64,000 bases of DNA from Eutrophocola sp965661105 (GCA_965661105.1 CBFICR010000010.1:1-64000); one strand, 5' to 3'. Shown: positions 26,962 to 36,999, counted from the first letter of the stretch. Notes: generated from the sequence alone by a model not told the origin. Numbers and translations: made by a program.

Positions 26962-27699
26962 ATGGCGGTAACAGAAAAACTCACCCTTATTCTGAAAACT
27001 GGCGGCACAATTCCTGATATTGCCGGGAATATGGGGGATTTTGAGGACTGGATCATGGATGGCATGTCATTGTCAGAGGATCAATTCCTGTGTATTTCTG
27101 TTTTTGAGGGTGAATCCCTGCCTGATATTGCCTCGTTATCATCCATTGTAATTACCGGTTCCCCGGCCATGGTGACACAGGATCTGCTATGGATTCGGCA
27201 GAGCCAGGATTTTATCCTTGCTGCAATCGAGGCAGGATTGCCTGTTTTGGGTATCTGTTTTGGTCATCAGTTGCTGGCGCATGCCCTGGGAGGCAAGGTG
27301 GGCTGGCATCCGCGCGGCAGGGAAATTGGTACAACTTCAGTCAGTCTTACCAGTGACGCCATAAATGACGAGCTATTTGGAGATTTGGTAGCAAATTTTC
27401 CCGTTCATACTACTCACATGCAAACCGTAACAAACTTGCCAGCGGGTACCAGGGTGCTGGCAAACAATCAATTTGAAGCACACCATGCGTTGCGTTTTGG
27501 GGAACGAGTGTGGGGAGTGCAGTTCCATCCGGAGTTTGATGCCTCCATTATGAAAGGATATATCCAGGCACGCAGTGAACAAATTGAAGCCGAGGGCTTG
27601 AGTACAAGAGAACTTCTTTCTGCCGTTGAGTCAACGCCTCAGGCATTCAAGCTGTTAGAAAAATTTGCGAATTATTCCCGCCAGATAAACAGTATTTAA
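26962..27699 (+). CDS. Class I glutamine amidotransferase-like protein (YfeJ/GMP synthase-like)
   Basis: 245 residues with a type-1 amidotransferase domain: nucleophile in GICFGHQLLAHALGG and His/Glu in VQFHPEF. No synthetase domain is attached, so it is a stand-alone GATase of the family labelled GMP synthase-like; some members hydrolyse gamma-glutamyl compounds. Substrate unknown. Begins 8 bp after der and is probably co-transcribed; convergent with ppk1. Confidence 0.8.
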   Translation: MAVTEKLTLILKTGGTIPDIAGNMGDFEDWIMDGMSLSEDQFLCISVFEGESLPDIASLSSIVITGSPAMVTQDLLWIRQSQDFILAAIEAGLPVLGICFGHQLLAHALGGKVGWHPRGREIGTTSVSLTSDAINDELFGDLVANFPVHTTHMQTVTNLPAGTRVLANNQFEAHHALRFGERVWGVQFHPEFDASIMKGYIQARSEQIEAEGLSTRELLSAVESTPQAFKLLEKFANYSRQINSI

Positions 27700-27783
27700 C
27701 TGACAATATATAAAGTAGGCTTTTAAACCAAAATAGACCCAAAGGAAAAGCAAAAAGGAAAATAACCCAGGGAACCGAAAAAA

Positions 27784-29874
27784 TCAGGCTGAGTAGATTT
27801 CCAGCAAGGTATTTTGTGCACAGCGTGGATTCGCACTCGGGGTACTTTTCTTGTAACTGCCATCCGGTTGTAATACCCAGGACTGGGTATTATCTGAAAG
27901 ATATAACTGCAAACCTTCCTTAAGCAGTTTCTTTTTCATACGCTTCTCTTCAATTGGGAAACAGGTTTCAACACGGCGGAAAAAATTCCGGTCCATCCAG
28001 TCGCCGCTGGAGAGATACAGTTCGTAATCCCCTTCATTGTGAAAATAAAAAATTCTGGTGTGTTCAAGAAATCTGCCGACGATGGAGCGAACCTGAATAT
28101 TTTCCGAGACGCCTTTTATGCCCGGTCGAAGACAGCAGATACCCCTGACGATAAGGTCAATTTTAACGCCGGCATGGGATGCCCGATAAAGCGCTTCAAT
28201 AATAGTAGGCTCCACCAGGGAGTTCATTTTGGCAATAATTCTGGCTGATTTTCCTTTGCTGGCCTGATCCCGTTCGCGTTCAATCAGATCAAGAATTCCC
28301 TTGTGAAAGGTAAAGGGCGCCTGAAGGATTTTTTTACGTTTGCCGGGTTTACCCAAAGCTGTCAGCTGTTGAAATACTTTCTGAACATCGTCAGTGATGG
28401 CCAGATCACTGGTGAGAAGACCGTAGTCGGTATATTGCCGAGCCGTGCCAGCATGATAGTTACCCGTGCCTAGATGAACATAACGCTTTAGCTGTTTTCC
28501 TTCACGACGAATCACCAGACTCATTTTGGCATGGGTTTTATGGCCCACAACGCCATAGGAAACATGGGCTCCAGCAGCCTGCAATTCGTTTGCCAGCTCA
28601 ATATTCTCCTCTTCATCGAAGCGGGCTCTTAGTTCGATAACGACTGTGACTTCCTTTCCCTCATGGGCAGCCTTGATCAATGTATCAACAATACTGGAGT
28701 CGTCTTCTGTCCGATACAGGGTCTGCTTTATGGCAAGCACCTTGGGATCCACCGAAGCCTGGCGCACAAAATCTACTACGGTATTAAAAGTCTGGAAAGG
28801 ATGGTGTAGCAGAATATCGCCTTTTTTAATGGTTTCAAATATGTCGTGGTCGCGCAATACCCTGCTGTGAATGCCAGGAGTAAAGGGGGGGAACTTCAGG
28901 TCTGGTCGGTTGACCTTCTGGGAAATGGCCATTAAACGATTCAGATTGACTGGCCCTTCGACCTGATAAACATCGTTTTTCTGCAGATTGAACTGGTGTG
29001 TCAGATAGTCGATCATATCCTGGGGGCAATTATCCGGCACTTCCAGTCTGACAGCTTCTGCAAAGCGTCGTGAAGGTAGCTTGCCTTCAAGCGCTCGCAT
29101 CAAATCGCCAACTTCCTCTTCACTGACAAGTAAATCAGAGTTTCGGGTTATTCTGAATTGATAGCATCCGGTTACAGTCATGCCCGGGAAAAGGTCCGCC
29201 GCATGCATGTGAATAATCGAAGACAGGAAAACAAATTCATGTTTGTTGGCAGAGCCGCTGCCAGGGAGTTCTATTAAACGTGGCAGCGCTCTTGGCGCCT
29301 GTACAATGGCGATGCCGGAGTTTCTGCCAAAAGCGTCTTTGCCCTCGAGAGAAATTATAAAATTCAGACTTTTGTTGAGTACCTGGGGAAACGGGTGTGC
29401 CGGATCCAGTCCGACCGGGCTAAGGATGGGCAATAACTCTCTGTTAAAATAATTTTTTATCCAGCTCTTTTGTTTTTGATTAAGACTTTGCCGGTCAAGA
29501 CAGTGAACTCCTTCTTTTTTCAGATCGGGCAAAACGATTTCATTTAATACCCGATATTGTTCATCCACAATTTCGTGTGCAACTTCACTTATTCGATTCA
29601 ATTGCTCGGAAGGAGATAAGTTGTCAGGACCACTTTGCATGGAACCAAAGGCAACCTGCTGCTTTAAGCCGGCTACCCTGATTTCAAAAAATTCATCTAT
29701 ATTCGAGCTGGAGATGCAAAGAAAGAAAAGCCGTTCCAGCAAAGGAGTCGCAGGATCACATGCCTGCATCAGTACTCTGCGATTAAATTCAAGCAGGCTG
29801 AGCTCCCGGTTTATAAAAAAATCAGGATTACTTAAATCAATCTCGCTTTCGCGTGACTCTTTTTGTGTGGCCAT
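27784..29874 (-). CDS. ppk1: Polyphosphate kinase 1
   Basis: Makes inorganic polyphosphate from ATP via a phosphohistidine. 696 residues with the four PPK1 domains: N-terminal FINRELSLLEFNRRVL and SSNIDEFFEIRVAG, the catalytic phospholipase-D-like halves with VVGHKTHAKMSL, HLGTGNYHAGTARQYTDYGLL, and a C-terminal LSSGDWMDRNFFRRVE. Transcribed downstream of a methyltransferase gene, 33 bp away. No ppx gene adjoins it here. Confidence 0.97.
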   Translation of the reverse strand: MATQKESRESEIDLSNPDFFINRELSLLEFNRRVLMQACDPATPLLERLFFLCISSSNIDEFFEIRVAGLKQQVAFGSMQSGPDNLSPSEQLNRISEVAHEIVDEQYRVLNEIVLPDLKKEGVHCLDRQSLNQKQKSWIKNYFNRELLPILSPVGLDPAHPFPQVLNKSLNFIISLEGKDAFGRNSGIAIVQAPRALPRLIELPGSGSANKHEFVFLSSIIHMHAADLFPGMTVTGCYQFRITRNSDLLVSEEEVGDLMRALEGKLPSRRFAEAVRLEVPDNCPQDMIDYLTHQFNLQKNDVYQVEGPVNLNRLMAISQKVNRPDLKFPPFTPGIHSRVLRDHDIFETIKKGDILLHHPFQTFNTVVDFVRQASVDPKVLAIKQTLYRTEDDSSIVDTLIKAAHEGKEVTVVIELRARFDEEENIELANELQAAGAHVSYGVVGHKTHAKMSLVIRREGKQLKRYVHLGTGNYHAGTARQYTDYGLLTSDLAITDDVQKVFQQLTALGKPGKRKKILQAPFTFHKGILDLIERERDQASKGKSARIIAKMNSLVEPTIIEALYRASHAGVKIDLIVRGICCLRPGIKGVSENIQVRSIVGRFLEHTRIFYFHNEGDYELYLSSGDWMDRNFFRRVETCFPIEEKRMKKKLLKEGLQLYLSDNTQSWVLQPDGSYKKSTPSANPRCAQNTLLEIYSA

Positions 29875-29907
29875 AATTATCTAGTGTGTTTTTTTCCAAA
29901 AAATTGA

Positions 29908-30528
29908 TTATTTATTATTGATGACAAGCAAATAGCCTTCTTCTTTAACGGGATCTTTTAGCGGCACTTCCAGAAGTTCGGCATCAAATTTCTTTTTACA
30001 TTTCTTTGCCAGCTTCAGGAAGGGTGATCTGCCGGGATCTGCGATGACTATGGTCTTCACGCCATTTTTTAGAGACTTTTTAATTAATGTATAAAGAGGG
30101 TCTATAAGTTCATCCCAGAAGCAGATATCTCCACCAAGAACCATGTCCTGCTGCGCAAGCAAGCCGGATTTGAGTTTTTCATACTTGCTAACCTTGGTTT
30201 TTACCGAGGTATTGTTGAGTTCAGCATGCATGTGTAGGAAAGGGAAAACATTTTTATCTGCATCGACAGCGATTACCTCGGCCGAGAATTGTTTTGCACA
30301 CCAGATAGCAAGTATTCCCCAGCCACTGCCAATTTCCATGATTCTGGCATTGGTTTCCGGGGGATTTTCGAGAAGATAATCCATGATGATATAACTGGAA
30401 AACCAGACCTTGTCGCCATGAATTTCCGGAGTACTGGTTTTTTTAAGCAATTTCTTTATTGCTTTATGCTTTTTCTTGTAAAGCTTGAGTCCGCGGACTT
30501 CCTTTACATCTTGTTCATCGCTGCTCAT
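29908..30528 (-). CDS. Class I SAM-dependent methyltransferase (lysine-methyltransferase-like)
   Basis: 206 residues. SAM motif I is RIMEIGSGWGILAIWCAK (about 63-80), followed by VIAVDADKNVFPFL; the organisation resembles the METTL/ETFB-lysine (Methyltransf_16) group, in which the acceptor is a protein lysine. The N-terminus is unusually Lys-rich (LYKKKHKAIKKLLKK). No substrate can be assigned. Same strand as ppk1 and xseA. Confidence 0.65.
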   Translation of the reverse strand: MSSDEQDVKEVRGLKLYKKKHKAIKKLLKKTSTPEIHGDKVWFSSYIIMDYLLENPPETNARIMEIGSGWGILAIWCAKQFSAEVIAVDADKNVFPFLHMHAELNNTSVKTKVSKYEKLKSGLLAQQDMVLGGDICFWDELIDPLYTLIKKSLKNGVKTIVIADPGRSPFLKLAKKCKKKFDAELLEVPLKDPVKEEGYLLVINNK

Positions 30529-30696
30529 AAAAAAATTGCCCCATATTCAGCTCTAGCTTTACATCTAAATGTTTGACTTCGATTAAAATAAAATTAAGAA
30601 ACATCTCTATATGCGCTAATGTGCCTAATTTTTCTTTATCTGTTAATGATTCAGGTCATGCCTTGGCGTTTTACTATTGCTCAACAACTTTTTCAG

Positions 30697-32097
30697 TTAT
30701 TCGTCATTAGCAGACATTTTTTCTTTTTTTGGTGCCCTGGTTTTATCTACGACACTGGTAATTTCACCAGTACTGAGCCGGGTGCGAATTGTATCACCGG
30801 CTTTCACGCTTTGGTAACTGCTTAAAACCTGATTGTCCTGAGTGTATGTAATTGAATAACCCCTGCTTAAAGTATTAAGTGGACTAATGGTACTTAGTGC
30901 ATGGCTGTGCTCTGCAAGTTTTGATTTTTTATAATATAAAAACTGTTGCATGGCTTTGCGAAGCCGGTTCGCCAGCTGGCTATTTTGCTGACTATATTCT
31001 GTAACAAGTCGCCGGGGAGAGTGGGCCCTAATAGAAAAATGAAGTCGTGATAAATTCTGCTTCATTTCATTTAAATTGTTTTTAAATGCCCGTCGCAAGC
31101 GTGCTTCAGTCTCATCCAGTCGTTGCGACTGTTCTTGCAGCTTTCTGCCAGGATGTTTCAACTGCTTGCGCAACCATAGCAAGGTTTGGAGTTTTTGCTT
31201 AACAATGGCAAGAATAGAGCCAGCCAGCTGTCTGCTATAGGCATCGAACATTAATTTAAATTCTTCCTTGTCCGGGCTTAAAATTTCAGCGGCTGCCGTC
31301 GGTGTGGCGGCGCGGACATCAGCGACAAAATCAGCAATAGTAAAATCAACTTCATGGCCCACAGCGCTGACAATTGGTAGTTGGCTGTCAACAATGCACC
31401 GAGCAAGATCTTCATCATTGAAGCTCCAGAGGTCTTCCAGAGAGCCACCACCGCGACCAATGATAAGTACATCAAGGTCAGTGAGGCATCCCTGTTTTCT
31501 GTTCGCCACAGTGATGGCATTAATCATTTCAGCTGCCGCTGTTTTTCCCTGCACTGATACGGGAATAACTGTGACATCTATAGCCGGGAAGCGACGTTTC
31601 AAGGTGCTTATAATGTCCTTGACGGCAGCGCCGGTCGGAGAAGTGATTACACCAATATGTTGAGGGAGATCAGGCAGAGGCTTTTTTAAGGAATCGGCGA
31701 ATAGACCTTCCCGAAACAGTTTCTCCTTTAACTGCTCAAAAGCCCGTAATAGTGCACCGTCACCACGTTCTTCCATTTGTTCAAGAATCAGTTGAAAGTC
31801 ACCGCGACCTTCGTAAAGGCTGACCTTTCCCTTGACAAGAACCTGCATACCATCAGTTGGACGGAAGCGAACCCGCATGTTTTTATTTCTGAACATGGCA
31901 CAACGAATCTGTGCGGAATTATCTTTCAGGGTGAGATACCAGTGCCCTGAAGCTGGCATGGCAATATTGGAGATTTCGCCCTCAACCAGCACGGAAGGAA
32001 AGTTATCTTCCAGCAGATAGCGCGCATCGCGATTCAGGTCGCTGACGCTGAGCACGGTTTCTGAAATCATATTGCCTTGATCTGTCATGCCCATCAT
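30697..32097 (-). CDS. xseA: Exodeoxyribonuclease VII large subunit
   Basis: Large subunit of the single-strand DNA exonuclease ExoVII. About 466 residues: N-terminal OB fold (VLVEGEISNIAMPASGHWYLTLKD), catalytic core with VITSPTGAA, IGRGGGSLEDLWSFNDE and VGHEVDFTIADFVAD, then a long coiled-coil and a GYSIT C-terminal segment. The frame stays open upstream to 32304 across the divergent gene; I place the start in the ATG cluster at 32088-32100, where AGG lies 5-8 bp before the second and third ATG. The small subunit xseB is not in the window. Confidence 0.93.
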   Translation of the reverse strand: MMGMTDQGNMISETVLSVSDLNRDARYLLEDNFPSVLVEGEISNIAMPASGHWYLTLKDNSAQIRCAMFRNKNMRVRFRPTDGMQVLVKGKVSLYEGRGDFQLILEQMEERGDGALLRAFEQLKEKLFREGLFADSLKKPLPDLPQHIGVITSPTGAAVKDIISTLKRRFPAIDVTVIPVSVQGKTAAAEMINAITVANRKQGCLTDLDVLIIGRGGGSLEDLWSFNDEDLARCIVDSQLPIVSAVGHEVDFTIADFVADVRAATPTAAAEILSPDKEEFKLMFDAYSRQLAGSILAIVKQKLQTLLWLRKQLKHPGRKLQEQSQRLDETEARLRRAFKNNLNEMKQNLSRLHFSIRAHSPRRLVTEYSQQNSQLANRLRKAMQQFLYYKKSKLAEHSHALSTISPLNTLSRGYSITYTQDNQVLSSYQSVKAGDTIRTRLSTGEITSVVDKTRAPKKEKMSANDE

Positions 32098-32227
32098 CAT
32101 AACCTGAAGCCTGTCAGGCTGCACCGTAAACAGGACTTGTCGATTAGACGGTAAGTTTGCGTTACGATTTTGCGTTACAATAAGACTGTAAATACCTCTC
32201 TCATATTTTACCCGGAGAATCCAATTC

Positions 32228-32707
32228 ATGAATCGATTAGTTGTTGTACTGTCTGCGTCCCTTTCCATGCTTGCCACGCCTGTATTTGCGGCCAATAACA
32301 ACAATGAAATGGATGAACGCCGGTGTAATCTTCAGGCAAGGGAAATTGCACTGCGCATCAGTGAGGAACTTGGTAGTGACTACACGGCAGGTGAGCGTGA
32401 GGCTATTGGCCGCATCGCACAGGAGGTTTGCCAGGATTACTCGGCTCAGAGGGGCTCATTACCAGTGATTAACAGACCCGCCGGGTCACAGGCAGGTTCG
32501 CAGGGTATGCCAATGTCAAGCCAGGAATCCCGCCAGCAGGCTTCTTCTCAAGGGGTGAGCTCCATTGAAAATCAGGCAATGGTTGCTGGTGACGAAGCGC
32601 AAAGTTCTGATAATGCAGCAGAGGAAGAAAGTGACGGTATTCTGGGAGGGCTTAAAATCATTGATTCTGAAGACAGGGTGCGTCGTCCGGGCCTGAAGAG
32701 ACGCTAA
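32228..32707 (+). CDS. Small secreted protein of unknown function
   Basis: 159 residues. N-terminal Sec signal with probable cleavage after VFA (about residue 21). Mature part has a helical segment with two cysteines (RRCNLQAREIALRISEEL and RIAQEVCQDY) that could form a disulfide, then a Ser/Gln/Gly-rich linker and a basic end (DRVRRPGLKRR). I do not recognise the family. Divergent from xseA, about 130 bp between starts, and upstream of guaB. Confidence 0.7.
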   Translation: MNRLVVVLSASLSMLATPVFAANNNNEMDERRCNLQAREIALRISEELGSDYTAGEREAIGRIAQEVCQDYSAQRGSLPVINRPAGSQAGSQGMPMSSQESRQQASSQGVSSIENQAMVAGDEAQSSDNAAEEESDGILGGLKIIDSEDRVRRPGLKRR

Positions 32708-32796
32708 TTCTGACTGATTTGTGAAATGAGGCCTTTTAGTTGACCTTCAAGATGGTTAACAAAGATAAAAAGTTAAAAATGATAAATAGGTAAACA

Positions 32797-32843
32797 TTTA
32801 CCTGAATTTCCCTGTTGGAGTATAATAAGTCGATTTCCCGCAA
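32797..32843 (+). promoter_or_regulatory. guaB promoter and leader hairpin
   Basis: TTTACC (32797-32802), an 18-bp spacer and a perfect TATAAT (32821-32826) precede guaB. The leader contains a small inverted repeat TCCCG-CAA-CGGGA. No convincing PurR site was found. Confidence 0.6.
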
Positions 32844-32862
32844 CGGGATTTCAGGAAATACC

Positions 32863-34341
32863 ATGCTACGCATAGTTGAAGAAGCATTAACATTTGACGA
32901 CGTTCTACTAGTCCCCGCCCATTCACAGGTGCTGCCCAATATGGTGGACCTGAAAACCAGCCTGACAGCTTCAATTACCCTGAATATTCCCCTGGTTTCT
33001 TCAGCCATGGATACTGTGACTGAATCGAGACTGGCTATTGCCATGGCTCAGGAAGGCGGCATGGGGATTATTCATAAAAGTATGAGTATCGAGAATCAGG
33101 CCAGGGAAGTGCGCACTGTCAAAAAATATGAAAGCGGCGTTGTTGCTGACCCCATCTGTATTACTCCCGATACCACAGTACGCAAACTGCTGGAGCTGAC
33201 CCAGGAGCATCATATATCAGGATTGCCGGTAATCAGGAATGCAGGGTCCCGCGACCTGGTTGGTATTGTGACCAGTCGTGATGTGAGATTTGAAAATAAT
33301 ATGGAAGCTACCGTTGACAAGATCATGACGCCAAAAGAGCGTCTGGTGACGGTCAGGGAAGGCGCGGCTCTGGATGAAATCAAGGTGCTCATGCATGATC
33401 ACCGAATTGAAAAAGTGTTGGTGGTCAATGATGCTTTTGAGCTGAAAGGACTGGTTACCCTGAAAGATATTCGCAAATCTGAAGATTTCCCGAATGCCTG
33501 TAAGGATGCCTTGGGGCAATTGCGGGTTGGTGCCGCTGTCGGAGTTGGCAAGGAAACCGAGGACAGGGTAACTGCACTGGTAAATGCGGGTGTTGATGTT
33601 GTCGTGGTGGATACCTCCCATGGCCATTCCCAGGATGTGATTAACCGTGTCAGGGAAATAAAGAAAGCTTTTCCGCAACTGCAATTGATCGGTGGGAACG
33701 TAGCCACTGCTGCTGGCGCCGTCGCGCTCGCCGAAGCTGGTGTAGATGCCATCAAGGTGGGTATTGGTCCGGGCTCCATCTGTACTACTCGAATTGTAAC
33801 CGGGGTCGGTGTGCCTCAGATCACGGCTGTCGCCAATGTCAGGGAAGCATTGAAGGATACCAATATCAAGGTGATTTCCGATGGCGGTATTCGCTTTTCC
33901 GGAGACATCGCGAAAGCTATTGCGGCCGGTGCAAATGTGGTGATGATCGGCAGTCTGCTTGCCGGGACAGAAGAGGCTCCGGGCGAAGTAGAGCTTTACC
34001 AGGGACGTTCCTATAAAGCCTACCGAGGAATGGGGTCGCTTGGCGCCATGTCTCAATCCCATAGTTCTGCAGATCGATATTTCCAGAATATTGAAGAAGG
34101 GGCCAGCAAGCTGGTACCGGAAGGAATTGAAGGCCGGGTGCCTTATAAAGGTCCCATGTCAGCCATTATTTTTCAGTTGATTGGCGGTATTCGCTCAAGC
34201 ATGGGCTTGACCGGCTGTGGTGATATCGAAGAAATGCGAGCTAAACCTGAATTTGTCAGGATCACTGCTGCTGGCGTTAGTGAAAGTCATGTCCATGATG
34301 TGAGTATCACCAAGGAAGCGCCCAATTACCGCGTGAGCTAG
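32863..34341 (+). CDS. guaB: Inosine-5'-monophosphate dehydrogenase
   Basis: Oxidises IMP to XMP, the committed step to GMP. I start at ATG 32863 (MLRIVEEALTFDDVLLVPAHS) with AGGAAA upstream, giving 492 aa; an earlier TTG at 32815 overlaps the promoter. A CBS pair is inserted at about 95-205. The catalytic cysteine is in GPGSICTTRIVTGVG and the flap region in YRGMGSLGAM. Forms guaB-guaA. Confidence 0.97.
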   Translation: MLRIVEEALTFDDVLLVPAHSQVLPNMVDLKTSLTASITLNIPLVSSAMDTVTESRLAIAMAQEGGMGIIHKSMSIENQAREVRTVKKYESGVVADPICITPDTTVRKLLELTQEHHISGLPVIRNAGSRDLVGIVTSRDVRFENNMEATVDKIMTPKERLVTVREGAALDEIKVLMHDHRIEKVLVVNDAFELKGLVTLKDIRKSEDFPNACKDALGQLRVGAAVGVGKETEDRVTALVNAGVDVVVVDTSHGHSQDVINRVREIKKAFPQLQLIGGNVATAAGAVALAEAGVDAIKVGIGPGSICTTRIVTGVGVPQITAVANVREALKDTNIKVISDGGIRFSGDIAKAIAAGANVVMIGSLLAGTEEAPGEVELYQGRSYKAYRGMGSLGAMSQSHSSADRYFQNIEEGASKLVPEGIEGRVPYKGPMSAIIFQLIGGIRSSMGLTGCGDIEEMRAKPEFVRITAAGVSESHVHDVSITKEAPNYRVS

Positions 34342-34436
34342 TTTCAAATCAGTGAGCGGGTTTATTTATACCAGCCATATCGGAATTATTCATTCCGGCA
34401 AAAATCTAAACAGAACTTTTCTTGACGGAAGCAGGC

Positions 34437-36014
34437 ATGTCCCAGAATATCCATGACGACAAAATTCTAATTCTGGATTTTGGCTCCCAATATACCCAGT
34501 TAATCGCCAGGCGTGTACGTGAAGCCGGTGTGTACTGTGAAATCCATCATTATGGTATCCCTGCCGAGGACTTTCTGGCCTTCAATGCCCGTGGTGTTAT
34601 TCTGTCGGGAAGTCCCGAGTCGGCTAATCTGGACGACTCGCCGCGAGTGCCCGATTATATTCTCAACGCCGGGCTGCCAATTCTGGGTATTTGCTATGGC
34701 ATGCAGACCGTATCGCAGCAATTAGGTGGTCAGGTTGAAGGCTCCAGCAAGTCCGAGTTCGGTTATGCGCGTATTGAGATTCCCAGCGGCAGCGCACTGC
34801 TAAGTGACCTTGAGCATTCAATTCAGGAAGGCAATGTCTTTTTGCATGACGTCTGGATGAGTCATGGCGACAAGGTAACCCAGGTCCCTGAGGGGTTTAA
34901 GGTGATTGCATCCACGCAAAGTGCTCCCATTGCTGCCATGGCCGATGAAAATCGCAATATTTACTGTCTGCAATTTCATCCTGAAGTGACTCACACCAAA
35001 TCCGGGCAGGAAATTCTCAATCGCTTTGTACATGAAATCTGTCAGTGTGGTCGCTTATGGACGCCGGCAAATATTATTGAAGATGCCATCGGGAAAATTC
35101 AGCAGCAGGTAGGCACTGACAAGGTGTTGCTGGGATTATCTGGCGGTGTTGATTCATCAGTGGTGGCTGCACTTTTACACCGGGCTATAGGGGAGCAGCT
35201 CACCTGTGTGTTCGTGGATAATGGCTTGTTGCGGCTGCATGAAGGTGATCAGGTTATGGAAACCTTCGCCAACAATATGGGCGTTAAGGTGATCCGGGTG
35301 GACGCTGAAGATGAGTTTCTGGATAAGCTGGCGGGTCAAGCTGACCCTGAAGCAAAGCGTAAAATCATCGGCAATACATTTATCGACGTGTTTGACCGTG
35401 AGGCGTCAAAACTCGGCGATGTAAACTGGCTTGCCCAGGGTACTATCTATCCCGATGTGATTGAGTCCGCCGGTTCCAAGCATGGCACTGCCCATGTCAT
35501 TAAATCCCATCACAACGTCGGCGGCTTGCCTGATGATATGAATATGTCACTGGTAGAGCCATTACGTGAACTATTCAAGGATGAAGTACGCAATATCGGT
35601 ATAGCACTGGGATTGCCTCATGACATGATCTATCGCCACCCATTTCCGGGGCCAGGCCTTGGTGTGCGGGTTCTGGGTGAAGTTAAAAAAGAATACTGCG
35701 ATATTCTGCGCCTGGCGGATGCCATATTCATGGAAGAGCTTCACAGGGCAGACTGGTACCAGAAAGTGAGCCAGGCTTTTGTGGTATTTCTCCCGGTAAA
35801 ATCAGTAGGCGTGGTAGGTGACGCACGTCGCTATTCCTATGTGCTTGCAGTACGGGCAGTAGAAACCATTGATTTCATGACGGCGCGCTGGGCGCATCTG
35901 CCTTATGACCTGCTTGAAACTGTCTCCAACCGCATCATTAATGAAATCCGTGATGTGTCCCGGGTTACCTACGACATCAGCAGCAAACCACCAGCCACTA
36001 TTGAGTGGGAATAA
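34437..36014 (+). CDS. guaA: GMP synthase (glutamine-hydrolysing)
   Basis: Aminates XMP to GMP. Start at ATG 34437 (MSQNIHDDKILILDFGSQYT) gives 525 residues, the E. coli length; a TTG at 34422 is in frame. N-terminal GATase has GICYGMQ and LQFHPEVTHT; the synthetase has the PP-loop GLSGGVDSSVVAALL and the dimerisation domain ends in TYDISSKPPATIEWE. 95 bp after guaB. Confidence 0.97.
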   Translation: MSQNIHDDKILILDFGSQYTQLIARRVREAGVYCEIHHYGIPAEDFLAFNARGVILSGSPESANLDDSPRVPDYILNAGLPILGICYGMQTVSQQLGGQVEGSSKSEFGYARIEIPSGSALLSDLEHSIQEGNVFLHDVWMSHGDKVTQVPEGFKVIASTQSAPIAAMADENRNIYCLQFHPEVTHTKSGQEILNRFVHEICQCGRLWTPANIIEDAIGKIQQQVGTDKVLLGLSGGVDSSVVAALLHRAIGEQLTCVFVDNGLLRLHEGDQVMETFANNMGVKVIRVDAEDEFLDKLAGQADPEAKRKIIGNTFIDVFDREASKLGDVNWLAQGTIYPDVIESAGSKHGTAHVIKSHHNVGGLPDDMNMSLVEPLRELFKDEVRNIGIALGLPHDMIYRHPFPGPGLGVRVLGEVKKEYCDILRLADAIFMEELHRADWYQKVSQAFVVFLPVKSVGVVGDARRYSYVLAVRAVETIDFMTARWAHLPYDLLETVSNRIINEIRDVSRVTYDISSKPPATIEWE

Positions 36015-36029
36015 AGCCTTCCAGTGGTC

Positions 36030-36485
36030 ATGGCAGAAAATGTTGAATCATGGATGAAAAGGGCGCTTATGCTGGCGCAACAGGCGGCCGGGCATGGCGA
36101 GGTTCCAGTTGGTGCAATCATAGTTCGGGATGGTCGTGTTATTGGCGAAGGTTATAACCAGCCCATTTCATCAAATGATCCCACCGCCCATGCTGAAATC
36201 ATTGCTCTGCGTGATGCCGCCAACAATGAAAATAATTACCGACTCCCCGGTACCACACTTTTCGTCACCATTGAGCCGTGCACCATGTGCGTGGGAGCAA
36301 TGATTCATGCGCGTGTTGATACTGTTGTATTTGGCGCGAGAGAGCCGAAAGCCGGTGCTTTGCTGAGTAATCTGCAGTTACATCTGCAAGATCACTACAA
36401 TCATCGCTTAAAGGTTGTTGAGGGCGTGCTGGAACGTGAGTGCAGTTTGGTAATGAGTGATTTTTTCAAATCCCGCAGGGCTTAA
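36030..36485 (+). CDS. tadA: tRNA-specific adenosine deaminase TadA
   Basis: Deaminates A34 to inosine in tRNA-Arg(ACG). About 151 residues with the zinc-deaminase motifs HAEIIAL and PCTMCVGAM, and the family C-terminus (CSLVMSDFFKSRR). An in-frame GTG at 36024 is a possible alternative start. 15 bp after guaA and convergent with the MarR gene. Confidence 0.95.
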   Translation: MAENVESWMKRALMLAQQAAGHGEVPVGAIIVRDGRVIGEGYNQPISSNDPTAHAEIIALRDAANNENNYRLPGTTLFVTIEPCTMCVGAMIHARVDTVVFGAREPKAGALLSNLQLHLQDHYNHRLKVVEGVLERECSLVMSDFFKSRRA

Positions 36486-36495
36486 TTACCCGTTC

Positions 36496-36999
36496 TTATT
36501 CCTGATTTTTCAAGGGGGTTGGTTGGCGATCAAGCGCTCCCACATCAAGAACAGGCGCTGCATCGATATCCTCTGCATCCATCATGGACGCCACTCGTTG
36601 CAGGGAGGCAATAATCATGTTTTGTTCCCAGTCATCCAGATGCTCAAAGGCCTTGATGAAACAATCCTGTAAAGGGGGGGGCGCCTTGGCGATTATTTTT
36701 TTCCCACTGTCGGTAAGGTAAGCATGAACAATACGTTTATCTTTAGTTGATCGTTTTCGAATAACCAGTTTTTTGGTTTCCAGTCGGTCAAGGATGCTGG
36801 TGACGGTGGCCTGGCTAAGACTGATTTCCAGTGCCAGTTCCCTGATACTCACCTCGCCCCTGTTTTTTATGGATAACAGCAATAAAAGCTGAGGGGTCGT
36901 TAATCCTGTTGATTTTACCAGATCTCTGGAATAGAGATCGGTTGCGCGAATAAGTCTGCGCAGAGCAATCAGCACGCTCTCAATTTGATTGTTTTTCAT
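36496..36999 (-). CDS. MarR-family regulator, EctR/CosR-like
   Basis: 167 residues with a MarR winged helix (about 45-115: TGLTTPQLLLLLSI, SIRELALEISLSQATVTSILDRLE, a basic wing RKRSTKDKRIVHAYLT). The N-terminal block IALRRLIRATDLYSRDLVKSTGLT resembles EctR (Methylomicrobium) and CosR (Vibrio), which repress compatible-solute operons at low salt. It is divergent from the GSMT-SDMT-BCCT genes. The resemblance is from memory, not from an alignment. The C-terminal extension (about 145-167) is polar. Confidence 0.75.
   Translation of the reverse strand: MKNNQIESVLIALRRLIRATDLYSRDLVKSTGLTTPQLLLLLSIKNRGEVSIRELALEISLSQATVTSILDRLETKKLVIRKRSTKDKRIVHAYLTDSGKKIIAKAPPPLQDCFIKAFEHLDDWEQNMIIASLQRVASMMDAEDIDAAPVLDVGALDRQPTPLKNQE

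Noticed and set aside
32101..32304. Long xseA start at 32304 (535 aa)
   Set aside because: It would overlap the divergent secreted-protein gene and add about 70 residues absent from the family; AGG and an ATG cluster near 32097 fit the normal N-terminus.
32830..32850. PurR operator in the guaB leader
   Set aside because: The CGCAA half is present but the right half does not match; the small TCCCG/CGGGA palindrome is the better description.
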